DNA from: Hydra vulgaris
Lineage: Eukaryota > Cnidaria > Hydrozoa > Anthoathecata > Hydridae
DNA length: 64,000 bases
Reading direction: 5' to 3'
Assembly (NCBI RefSeq): GCF_038396675.1
Contig: NC_088928.1
Span: 17,290,001-17,354,000, forward strand
Under the pieces are notes generated by a model that made no database searches, was not told the origin of the DNA, and saw only the letters and a list, made by a program, of their open reading frames with translations. This document shows positions 1 through 9,074 of the stretch, in pieces. Position 1 is the first letter of the stretch, and every line of letters starts with the position of its first letter. The translations under genes were made by a program, and so were the position numbers.

Positions 1-415
1 CAGTTCATTTTTTTTATACCATCCCATAGCCAGTTTGCTATAATGACTTGATTATAAATCAGGCCAGAACACACATCTGCTATCATGTGATTTAGTAGGA
101 GGTAAATTGCGATATTGTTGACACGCTTTAACATATATTTTATCTAAAAGTGTTGACTCAGAAATATAGGTTGCTGATTTTTTGTCATAGGCAATAGGTC
201 AAAAGTCATAGACATAGCCTGATTTTTTGTTATAGTGCTAATTTTTTGTCATAGGTCTGCAAGTAGGTTGCCAAATCAAAGCTTTTTTGGCAAACTTATC
301 ACTCTTTGTGTATTAAAATTTCTTATCTGCTTTTCCTCTATATTTGGAATTATAATAGACAGCACCAGGAATTTGTTGATGATCATACTTCATATAAGTT
401 TCATCGTCTTCAATA
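1..415. other. AT-rich non-coding stretch with short repeated motif
   Basis: No gene is supported. Between about 174 and 256 a motif close to TGATTTTTTGTCATAG occurs three times with small changes. The 75-aa open frame at 235-462 has no recognisable domain and runs into the inverted repeat that follows. Confidence 0.5.
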
Positions 416-1018
416 ACACTGATAAACAAATAAAATTTTATTGTGCAAATCTTGTTAACTAGGTGGTTTTTTAAAACAAATAAAATATGCTGATTTCAAA
501 TATGCAAACCATTTTTCACCATCACGTCAAGTTGTAAAGATATTTGGGTTCAAATTTTTAGTATTTAACGTAAAGTCCCTAATATTGTCGAAAAAAATGT
601 TATTCAAAAGTATGTCAACCTGGGTCTCAAAAGAAGCGTATTTGTTTGTAATAAAAATAAGTACTTTTTGTATTATTGCCGAGAAACATTTTGTTAAAAT
701 TTTTTTAAAAGTTTTTAGCATTTTTTCACATAATTTTTTTTGTTAATAAATTTTATGTAAAAATATTTATCTTTTCTAAAATCTCTATGAAAATACGCTT
801 CTTTTGAGACCCAGGTTGACATACTTTTGAATAACTTTTTTTTCGACAATATTAGGGACTTTACCTTAAATACTAAAAATTTGAACCCAAATATCTTTAC
901 AACTTGACGTGATAGTGAAAAATGGTTTGCATATTTGAAATCAGCATATTTAATTTGTTTTAAAAAACCACCTAGTTAACAAGATATGCACAATAAAATT
1001 TTATTTGTTTATCAGTGT
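416..1018. repeat. Long inverted repeat (228-bp arms, 147-bp spacer)
   Basis: Bases 416-643 and 791-1018 are near-perfect reverse complements, with a few substitutions and small indels, around an AT-rich centre. The outer ends carry ACTGATAAACAAAT / ATTTGTTTATCAGT and the inner ends AAGAAGCGTATTT / AAATACGCTTCTT. No coding capacity is seen in the arms. It could be a foldback or MITE-type element or a snap-back duplication. No convincing target-site duplication is visible at the ends. Confidence 0.85.
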
Positions 1019-1950
1019 AATTCATAAATTTTCAGAAACATAGTAGTCATATAACTTTCTTCCGTGGGATCTTGCTTTTTTTTTTTTGAATATCAGAACA
1101 GATAGGCACTTTTTGTGATTTGAAAGCTTGAAAACATATTTATATCAAAACTTTTACAACAAAACAATTAGAAAATTCTCATATTTTTGTGCGTTTTCTT
1201 AGTGAGAGGCTTGGATTATTCATAAAACTGTGAATCAGTTTTCCGACTTGTTTTATATCTTGAAAAACCTCTTTTCCTCCATTACCAGATTTGCATTTGA
1301 TTGATTTTGTTTAGGAAAAACTTTGATTAACGATGTAGAAATGTATTTGCAATTTTTTTGTTACTGAATTGTAGCTAAATTCAGATTTTCCATAAAATTT
1401 GCAGAAAATACTTTTTTTAACGTCTTCTTCTTTTATCATTTTTAAAACTTACTTTTAAGTTAAATGATAAAACAAAAATCTTTTTTTGAAATCATTGTTG
1501 CCATCAAAATATAAACACAAATCATTACATGTTGCCAACAAAATATAAACACGATGAAAAATATATTAATACAACCTCTGAAAAAAAATAACGCATTTAT
1601 TTTTTCACATTTATTTCGTGTATACGCTTTACATCTGCGTTGTCAAAACACAAAATTATTTTTTGATATACATATTGTTTTTTGATATACATTTATATAT
1701 ATATATGATATATATTTTTTTAGAGTATTCAGAAGTAAGAAAAACAATTGCGTGGAATAAATTTGTCATAGTATGTCAGTTATACTTTGAAAATCACAGA
1801 TTTAAAAAAAATCTTCAAGAAATTTATTTTTTGCCGCACTATAACTAATAACTGACACAATTTGCCATGTGCTTTCTAATATTTACTCGCAGTTATCCAA
1901 AACCGGGTCAGCTGTCACAACAATGCTGTCATAAACGCCGTGGTATTTAT
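1019..1950. other. AT-rich non-coding DNA
   Basis: No gene or repeat family is recognised. The 76-aa open frame at 1618-1848 is low-complexity and AT-driven. Confidence 0.4.
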
Positions 1951-2027
1951 GACATGTTTTATGTCGAAAAACATGTTTGGTGTTTGTTTTATGCCGAAAC
2001 TAGTTTAGACATAAAACAAAACATGTC
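1951..2027. repeat. Imperfect short inverted repeat
   Basis: GACATGTTTTATGTC near 1951 is mirrored by GACATAAAACAAAACATGTC ending at 2027. The pieces ATGTTTTATGTC and GTTTTATGCC recur in between. It could be a small foldback element; nothing is coded. Confidence 0.45.
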
Positions 2028-3186
2028 AAAATTAGATAAATAACTTCAACAATTAAAAACAAAGAGAGCCATCATTGCTTCCTAACGCGGCCAGTGCCAA
2101 TGCTTCCGCCGTCGATCGATAGGTAAAGGATATTTTACATTATGTGCACTACTCTGTTTCTTTCAACGTTGTAGGGTGCATTCCAGCCGCCAATTCTAAC
2201 AAAATCAACAAATCGCTACACACTTGCACATCTACAATTTCCACTGGCGTGGTACTCACTCAACCAGTTCCACCAATGAAACCAGCTCAACCAATGAAAC
2301 TCGCAGCGGTCTTCTAGCAATCGCTAAAAATCTGGCTACTAATGAGACAATAGTTATTAATAGTAGTAATATTTGTAATAGATCTCTAGACAATGCTGGA
2401 CACATGAAATTCCACTTAAACAGTATACTTTTAGAAAAAACGAGCCTAATTGGATGAATTACAAATAATTTAAAAAAATTAAAAATATTATCAAGATAGC
2501 AGTAAAAAAATACAGAAAAATTTTCTTAACCAAAAAGACATTCAGAACGCTTGGGCATCCATAAGAGAAATAAGTTTTTTTCTCAAAAAAGTGAAAAGGT
2601 GGACATAGATTTGAATATCCAAAACTCTTAATTAGCAAATTCTGTGGGAGCTCCTGAAATGTCTTTGTTAAATTTAATACCAGGTTGCAGCATTAAAGAT
2701 TCATTCAGTCTTGAAAAATTGACTACACAATAGTATGCTAGCATCTCGCAAGTCTGGAGAACAAAACTGCTACAGGGTAAGATGATCTACCAGCATTTGA
2801 CTTAAAAAAATTAGCTGCAGCTATTTCGTTCGCCAAACACAACAGTAATTATTAACAAAAGTATTGATGAAAACTATTTTCTTACAATGTGGAAAAAATA
2901 ATAGCAATCTGGAATCGAAAAGGATCGAAATTAAATTCTATTTCAAAATTTCCCGTATTAGAAAGGATGTTTAAAGAGATAGTAACTGGACAACTGCCTA
3001 CTTTTTGTGATATAAATAAAACAATTCCTCCGGAACAATACCCATATAGAGTTGCAAGTATGCTCTTATAAATATTATTGACGATTGGATTCGTAAAATT
3101 GATTAGGATTAAGTTGCCGGTAAGAGATCTTCCAATTCTCATACAACTCAGTTTGCTGATAATATTACACACTCTGACGAAGGTTT

Positions 3187-3204
3187 GGACACGTATACGT
3201 GTCC
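3187..3204. repeat. Perfect 18-bp palindrome
   Basis: GGACACGTATACGTGTCC is fully self-complementary. It lies inside the RT pseudogene, just downstream of the FADN box, at a place where RT-coding similarity is interrupted. Confidence 0.7.
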
Positions 3205-3222
3205 GAATCTTCTACCAATTTC

Positions 3223-3280
3223 GTGTGTACCAATTTCGTTGTTAGTGCATATAAACACTAACAACAAAATTGGTACACAC
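3223..3280. repeat. 25-bp-arm hairpin inside RT pseudogene
   Basis: Arms 3223-3247 and 3256-3280 pair with one mismatch around an 8-base loop. The left arm overlaps a local duplication of CTACCAATTTCG / GTACCAATTTCG. It looks like a snap-back duplication rather than a regulatory element. Confidence 0.75.
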
Positions 3281-3829
3281 ATTTTATAAACTCAAAAATT
3301 TTTGTAGATCTAATGGCCGCACGATAAATTCGTCAAAGACACAGTTTATAATATTTAAGAACCCTAGAAAGAAACTGCTGGATAATCTAAAGATCTTAGT
3401 AGATGGCTGTGTAATCAATCCAGTCAAATAAGTTAAATTGTTAGAAGTAACCCGTGATAGGTATCTTACCTTTGGTCCTCAAATAGATAACGTTAAAAAA
3501 AAAACTGTCATGGTATCTTGGTAGTTTATTAGAGAGCTAGTCGGTATCTAACTCGGGACCTTCTGAGGTTGACTTATATATCATTAGTAAGGTCTCAGTC
3601 TTGAGTTTTTCAATGTAATTCTTTTATCTGCGGCACCATCACAGTTGAAGAAACTTGACACCTTACTGAATTAAAACTGGACTCATTAAAAGGTAGAAGA
3701 AGAAAGAATGCAGCTGAACTTGTTTGTTCTATTTTACCAAGAAATTGTCTTTCAGTTTTTTACAATCTATTCGGAGATTGTGCTGAGGGGAAACTCATAA
3801 ATAAATTGTATTAAAACTGGTCAGAGACG

Positions 3830-4185
3830 ATTTGTTGTAACTGGCCATCAGATATTGAATAGTAGTTGAACTGAGAGAGAAATTCAAAATAACAAAAATA
3901 CTAAGAAATACATGATAACAAAAATAAAAAGTAAAAAAATAACTAAATTTAAAAAAAAATAATTATAAATATAAAAATCAAGTAAAAGATTAACCTTCAA
4001 ACAGCGGAAAAATCCGGAAACTAAAGTTAAATGAAACTAAATTATGAAGAAGCGCAAAAGAAAAAAAAAAGATAAACAATAAAGGACCAGATAATAAAAT
4101 ATATATTCATATGGTGAGTTTATTTATATAGTGAAACATTCTGTAAAAATAATGGTGTCTAGCTATTATTAAGAAAAAAGCAACT
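3830..4185. other. AT-rich non-coding DNA
   Basis: A-rich sequence follows the retrotransposon pseudogene, possibly including its old 3' tail. No gene is recognised. Confidence 0.4.
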
Positions 4186-4235
4186 CGAGAAGCGGAAGAG
4201 AGATCGGTTGTAACAGATCTCTATTCCGCTTCTCG
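4186..4235. repeat. Hairpin with 20-bp arms and 10-base loop
   Basis: CGAGAAGCGGA at 4186 pairs with TCCGCTTCTCG ending at 4235. Arms 4186-4205 and 4216-4235 differ at one inner position. It is unusually GC-rich for this window. Function is unknown. Confidence 0.75.
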
Positions 4236-4827
4236 AACCCTAAACGTCCCTACGCTTTTACTAATAGCAAACGCGCTGTCAACAATCAAATAACTTCTAT
4301 GTGCTCACCCTCTAGGGAAATAAGCAGCAACCCAGCATTCATTCCCAATATACTAAAAAACCAGTACCAGTCAGTATTCACAGTCGAACCATCATATCAA
4401 TCTCTACCACTTTTCCTCAAACGCACAATCGTTTTAATCTCCTCCGTTATCTTCACCTATGATTTCGTTCACAAACACTTATCAACTCCCAACGCCTACT
4501 GAAGATGACCATACCATACCTAACGCCTACTGAAGATGACCATACCAGCCTACTTGTGCTTTAAGAATGTGCCAATGCGGCTTCTGCCCCACTCATCATT
4601 ATTTTTCAGAAATCGTTAGATCAAGGCGTAGGGCTAAAGTCGTGGCTTTAGCCCAAGATTTAAAGCTCTTGAATTTATTATTTTTTTATAATGAACGATC
4701 TTTGATTTTCGGTATCCAGCTTTGCATATTTACTGTAATGATAATCAAAAAAAAAAATTCTAAAAATAAGCTATGACAACCAAAGTAACCAAACTCTAGA
4801 CTAGCAAAATTTCTACATTTTGCAAGT
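4236..4827. other. Unrecognised stretch with a 26-bp duplication
   Basis: A 26-bp sequence beginning AACGCCTACTGAAGATGACC occurs at 4491-4516 and again at 4522-4547. A small hairpin (GGGCTAAAG / CTTTAGCCC) lies near 4631-4652. Short open frames at 4299-4502 and 4567-4776 flank these but show no domain. Confidence 0.45.
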
Positions 4828-5738
4828 GGGTGGGGCAAAACGGGACAGCGAAAAAGCTGCAGTTATTCGTTAGTTGTAAAGTTTTAAAAGTAATAAAAAA
4901 TGAAGTCATTTTATCATTTAAACTTGTTCAGACATTAAAATTTTAAAAAAGTAACATTTTCATACAAATTATATGCCCATACACCCATACACCACAAAAA
5001 AACAACTAAAACAAAAAAAACTTTTTGTGTTTTATCATAAAATACTCTTAAACAAAGCATGCTTAAGAAATTGTTCAAAAATTTAAGTAGGGCAAAATTG
5101 ATATATATTATTAAATTGGTAACTACTACTACATTTAAAATTAAACAAAAATATTATGGATTATACAAATCACACAAAAATATCCTGAAACTATTTGGGA
5201 ACAATTTTGATGAGCTGGCTTATTAGCAATACGCCAGTATAGAGCAAATTTAAATATGCCATATGTATCAACAGCTTTTCGAATTCCAAATTCCTTTTTT
5301 ATTCACAGCTAAAACTGCATTTCATCCCATTTTGGGATGATTGATTTTTCTTATATAAATTCTTACCATCGTTGTTTACATTAAACACTATTAATAATCG
5401 TTAAGTTAAGTTATAAAAAAAACAATTCCTTTGATTACTAATATTGCTTTTTTAAATAATGAAAACAATTTTAGATTAAAAATAAAGTCATCAAGCTATA
5501 AACAAAATGGTAGTAATATAGCCATTTATATAAATAACTTGTCCCGATATACCCCACTAAAGTCATTTTACTGAAATTAAAACTATTCAAAAAGTTCAAT
5601 TCCAAATATTTTTTTAAAACCAGTTTTAAAAGAGGATGAAAAATACTGTCTGAAAAAAATAATTTTTTTATAAATCAAGCAAATTAGCAATAGTTCAAGA
5701 TAAATCTTTTGTCTGTCCCGATATGCCCCGTTCTACCC
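4828..5738. mobile_element. Non-autonomous pogo/Tc1-type TIR element
   Basis: The left end reads GGGGCAAAACGGGACAG (4832-4848). The right end, read inward on the opposite strand, is GGGGCATATCGGGACAG (ending near 5729), preceded by GGGTAGAAC. The roughly 0.9-kb interior codes for nothing. A second right-end-like motif, TGTCCCGATATACCCC, lies internally at about 5539. The ends resemble those of the pogo-like element at 60.5-63.3 kb, so mobilisation by a related transposase is plausible. Target duplication was not resolved. Confidence 0.6.
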
Positions 5739-6272
5739 TATATTCAGTCAAAAATTATCAAAATATTGGCGTTATGTATCGAGTTTGCTCATACGTTAAT
5801 ATGCTAGTCTCGAATTGATATATTTTGGACTAACTTACTGTTATATCAACTATGCAAAGGCAAGTACGCAAAAAACACGACTTTAAAAAAATTAATTGAA
5901 AAAACTTTATGAAAGGTATATAAACTATAGATGTGTTTAAAATAAATTTCTACCCGAACCTAATTTTTATTTATGGATTTTACAGCAACTTCTTACTAAC
6001 CAATTGAAGACCTTAGTGCTAAAAGTACTTAAGTCACATTTTGACGAAATTGAGTTAATTAGTAATTTTTTCTAACGTGGTTAAGCCCTTTGTACTGGAT
6101 AAATTGCAACATTTAAAAATGCACCTAAGCCCCTCTTTTACACATACCAAAAATGAGAATTATACAATTTTATGGACAAAAAGTACTTAAGTCCTAAATT
6201 TCGGTGCTAAAAGTTCTTAACTTAACTTTTCCCGCCAAGCGGCTGCTAGAATTAGTTCATAACTTTAAAAAA
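5739..6272. other. Non-coding; repeated TACTTAAGTC-type motifs
   Basis: Motifs of the form GTGCTAAAAGTACTTAAG recur near 6016, 6179 and 6211, like sub-terminal repeats of a DNA transposon. No complete element could be bounded. Confidence 0.35.
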
Positions 6273-6384
6273 ATGGCGGACGAGGCGAACTCTATCTTAC
6301 CCAAAACTAAATCCAAAACCAAAAAAAGAAGACTAACACCATCAAAATGGAAAAGAAATGGCATTAAGCAGGCTAAAGTCAGAG
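6273..6384 (+). CDS. Orphan first exon of a basic protein
   Basis: An ATG at 6273 in the context AAAAAAATGG opens a 37-codon reading of MADEANSILPKTKS type, followed by a very basic block with KKRR and a PSKWKRN motif. It ends at AGAG|GTAACA, a plausible 5' splice site at 6384/6385. Basic N-termini with a P-x-x-W-K-x-N pattern occur at the start of some uncharacterised invertebrate proteins; that is remembered pattern, not a search result. Directly downstream are a TA microsatellite and the Penelope-like element, and no following exon was found. It is therefore probably a stranded exon of a gene or element broken by those insertions. Confidence 0.4.
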
Positions 6385-6389
6385 GTAAC

Positions 6390-6427
6390 AGTATATCTAT
6401 ATATATCTATATATATATCTATATATA

Positions 6428-6513
<86 letters not shown>
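6390..6513. repeat. TA/TATATC microsatellite
   Basis: About 120 bp of TATATC units grade into pure (TA)n. Confidence 0.95.
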
Positions 6514-6517
<4 letters not shown>

Positions 6518-6650
6518 TTTCACAGGAAGTTGGGAATTGTTATAATTAATTATGTAATAACTGTAGTATTTTGCAACCAGGAAGTTGCATCAACTACATT
6601 AGATAATTAAAAAAATAATTTTTCTATAATTTGAAATTTTTTTTATGTTT

Positions 6651-6703
6651 AGACATTCTTCCTGATGAACCTACTGATGGTGAAACACAGTGTTGAAGTA
6701 ATC
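6651..6703 (+). ncRNA. Hammerhead ribozyme-like motif of a Penelope element
   Basis: The conserved core is present in order: CTGATGA at 6662-6668, a 3-bp stem II (ACC/GGT at 6669-6671 and 6679-6681) with a 7-base loop, GAAA at 6682-6685, and a very short stem III (ACA/TGT). A TT then forms the expected cleavage dinucleotide. Stem I pairs CTTC (upstream of the core) with GAAG (downstream), with further interrupted pairing. Short stem III is typical of hammerheads described in Penelope-like retroelements. Its place at the 5' side of the element fits that role. Self-cleavage is inferred only. A weakness is that stem II is short and closes with A-U. Confidence 0.6.
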
Positions 6704-7079
6704 AAAAATTAGACAAGTGTTTTTACTAATTTATTATTGCTCTGTTCTTTTAGAACATTGAGCGCTCTATTTGTAGAATACACTAACATAATTTATAATT
6801 TATATATTAGGCTCCAGGTTTATACTTGTTGAGCACTCTTAATTGTATTTTACATAAAATAAACATGGAAACTAACAAATTTAATTTTTTTTATACATGT
6901 TTTATTTTACAACTACAAAGTAATTACAAGTTACCAATCACTGATTGGCAGTAAAGATATACAAATTTAAATCATAAATATAAAGTTCAAAATATGCGAG
7001 GTAAATAAAAATATAGTAGCTTACAACTCCGAGACATGAATAAAATAAATACCAATTACAACAATATAATAACGTGTAA

Positions 7080-7793
7080 GTAAAAATAATCAAAAAAGCA
7101 AAAAAGCAAAATAGAAATAGAAATATAATTTGGTTCAACCCACCGTACAGCAAAAATGTTTCAACAAACATTGGAAAAGCGTTTTTAAAATTAGTTGACA
7201 AACATTTCCCTCCCTCTAATAAATTGCACAAAATTTTTAACAGAAACACTATTAAAGTAAGCTATAGCTGTACAAAAAATATTGAAAGAATTATAAAAGG
7301 CCATAATTTTGCATTGATTAATAAAAATGAATTTCTCAAAGAAAAAAATACTGAAAATTGTAACTGCAAGCAAAAACTTGACTGCCCTATGAATGGCAAA
7401 TGCTTATCAAAAGATATTATTTACAAATGCATTGTTTCCTCGCAAAACAACCCTGATAAACATTATATTGGCTTAACCGAGGGCAAATGGAAAAAACGTT
7501 ATGCCAATCACAAACAATCTTTTAAACATAAAAAGTACTCAAAAGAGACTATGCTGTCTAAATATATTTGGCAACTAAAAGAAAAAAATATTAATTTTAA
7601 ATTAAACTGGTCTATCCTAAAAACTGCGCCTGCCTATAACAACATTTCCAAAAAATGTATACTATGTTTACAAGAAAAATTTGAAATTATTACTCATTTA
7701 GATCAAGAAAATTTACTGAATAAAAAATCAGAATTAATTTCTAAGTGCAGACGTGAAAATAAGTTCTTTTTAAAAAATTATAAATACAAATGA
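7080..7793 (+). CDS. Penelope-like GIY-YIG endonuclease, C-terminal fragment
   Basis: The frame is open from 7080, just after a stop, to 7793. No clear initiator exists because this is the tail of a larger RT-endonuclease protein. In order it shows a WFNPPYSKNV linker typical of Penelope proteins (about 7131), a KVSYSC segment (about 7254), a Cys-rich CNCKQKLDCPMNGKC motif (about 7362-7406), and then the nuclease core YIGLTEGKWKKRY with NHKQSF and SKYIWQLK. In the family this domain nicks target DNA during retrotransposition. The RT domain that should precede it is absent, so the remaining peptide alone cannot support transposition. The frame itself is clean, suggesting the copy is not very old. 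Confidence 0.8.
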   Translation, partial: VKIIKKAKKQNRNRNIIWFNPPYSKNVSTNIGKAFLKLVDKHFPPSNKLHKIFNRNTIKVSYSCTKNIERIIKGHNFALINKNEFLKEKNTENCNCKQKLDCPMNGKCLSKDIIYKCIVSSQNNPDKHYIGLTEGKWKKRYANHKQSFKHKKYSKETMLSKYIWQLKEKNINFKLNWSILKTAPAYNNISKKCILCLQEKFEIITHLDQENLLNKKSELISKCRRENKFFLKNYKYK

Positions 7794-7834
7794 CCAGTCT
7801 AAATTTATCCTAATTCTAAAGAATTCTTTTCATG

Positions 7835-7887
7835 ATTTTTTAATTATCTAATGTAGTTGATGCAACTACATTAGATAATTAAAAAAT
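7835..7887. repeat. Perfect 53-bp hairpin at Penelope element end
   Basis: Arms 7835-7859 and 7863-7887 are exact reverse complements with a 3-base centre (ATG). The right arm is the same sequence that starts the element at 6591, so the end carries an inverted plus a direct copy of the terminal repeat. Confidence 0.9.
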
Positions 7888-9066
7888 GTCATATTTACAA
7901 TTAAAATTTCAATTTAAAAGCTAACTGTAAGCAAATATGTTCTGAAAAAATATGTTTTTTATAGATAAAATCAAAAGCTTTAAAGTGCATTTTGAGAAGA
8001 ATTTGCTTTTCTTTCAAATGGCGCTTCCTAGTTTAAAAATTTGCGTGATTAGAGAACATAATTTATTTTCAGTATTATCTTCTCATCAGCAACGAAGTTG
8101 CGTATCCTTTGAGAAACCGCTAACAATCATCACGAAACGATTCCAAAAGAAAAAACATAATAACTTAAATTATTATTTAAAATATACTGACATTGATCAA
8201 CAGAAAAAATTGTACTTCACGGCCAAAACATTGCGTATTTCGATTATTTTTCGACGATAAGCATTTTAGCAGCAAAATATTTTTTGAAAGTTTACATACG
8301 ATGTTTAGGGAATAATCGAATAAAAATATGTAAAACATTTATTTAATAATATTCTCAAAATATCAGCTAAAAAGTTTCAAAAAAACCAAGTTAATAGATT
8401 TTTTATTTCTTATGCATTATTTTATTGAAGCTAAGTCGCATAAGTGACGGTTTTCATCTGTAAAGAATTCACCCCGCTTCCGCTACGTTAAGTTGTGATA
8501 AACCTTATTCTAGTTAAAGTAGACGTAGTGCTAGACAATCTAAATTTTCTTATATTCCTCTAATTGTTAGCTTGTTCATATTTGGAAAATAACTTTTCTA
8601 TACTGCTTTGTAAATTTCTATCCTGTGAAAAGTTGATATTTTATTGTGTTATAAAATGTTGTACAGTTAAGCGTTTCTGATACTGTTGAAGTGCAGAGCA
8701 AAATAAAGATGACAACTCATTCATTTCTAGGTTAGTTTAATGAATGAATATGCATAAGTAAGTTTAATCATTCATTCATTTCTAGATAATTTTCATCATT
8801 TAATTAATTTGTTGCAATTTTTTTAGAATTACAGCGATTGAATGCTAATAGAAACCAGTACTTTTTTTAACGCAATCAAACAGCAACTATTTTCAGTTAA
8901 GTTTTGTAACTAAGGTTTTTGCTCTAACGTTTTTACATATAAAACTAACAATTTGCTAATATATGTGTGTGAGTGTGGCTAGGGATTGGCACATAGTTAA
9001 TCAAGTAATTTTCACTTTTGTACTATAACATAAGTACAGTTACAATATTTTGAAGACTAAGGGTGT
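7888..9066. other. Non-coding DNA between elements
   Basis: No gene is recognised. A 102-aa open frame at 7952-8260 has no domain. A sequence around TCATTCATTTCTAG occurs twice near 8716-8785. GGGATTGGCACA near 8983 recurs just outside the hAT element at 11709. Confidence 0.4.
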
Positions 9067-9074
9067 CTGGCAAG
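9067..9074. repeat. hAT target-site duplication, left copy
   Basis: CTGGCAAG directly precedes the element end; the identical 8-mer follows the right end at 11702-11709. Confidence 0.9.

Larger units (their letters stand above)
2100..3810 (+). pseudogene. Decayed CR1/L2-like non-LTR retrotransposon ORF2
   Basis: Scattered plus-strand frames match a non-LTR reverse transcriptase in the correct order. A pre-RT linker lies about 2640-2880. RT palm segments around the PPEQY motif lie at 2889-3071. The metal-binding box reads FADNI near 3163 instead of the usual FADD. C-terminal RT/thumb segments run from 3340 to about 3800. Several frameshifts and stops separate them, and most of the palm between 3071 and 3150 is deleted. 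The family normally encodes an endonuclease-RT protein of about 900-1000 aa; little of that is left and it cannot work. The part before 2640 (with a small repeated Thr/Asn-rich stretch at 2260-2310) is only weakly assigned. Family membership comes from recognising RT motifs, not from a search. Confidence 0.7.
6584..7887 (+). mobile_element. Deleted Penelope-like retroelement
   Basis: The same 24-bp sequence beginning CAACTACATTAGATAATT lies at 6591-6614 and 7863-7886. It brackets a ribozyme-like motif (about 6651-6703) and an EN-domain ORF (7080-7793). The downstream copy is the right half of a perfect hairpin (7835-7887). Penelope-like elements are known to carry direct-repeat pseudo-LTRs, a C-terminal GIY-YIG endonuclease and hammerhead ribozymes, and all three traits appear here. 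No RT palm domain is present between about 6720 and 7080, so this is an internally deleted or 5'-truncated copy and is probably not autonomous. Confidence 0.7.

Noticed and set aside
6358..6549. Open frames of Ile-Tyr repeats across TA tracts (also 29810-30007)
   Set aside because: They are translations of (TA)n microsatellites in several frames, with no coding signal.
7952..8260. 102-aa open frame downstream of the Penelope element
   Set aside because: No domain, no splice context, and composition like surrounding non-coding DNA.
8983..8994. GGGATTGGCACA on both sides of the first hAT as a second target duplication
   Set aside because: The 8-bp CTGGCAAG repeat at the exact ends already explains the insertion; the other motif is 80 bases away on one side only.
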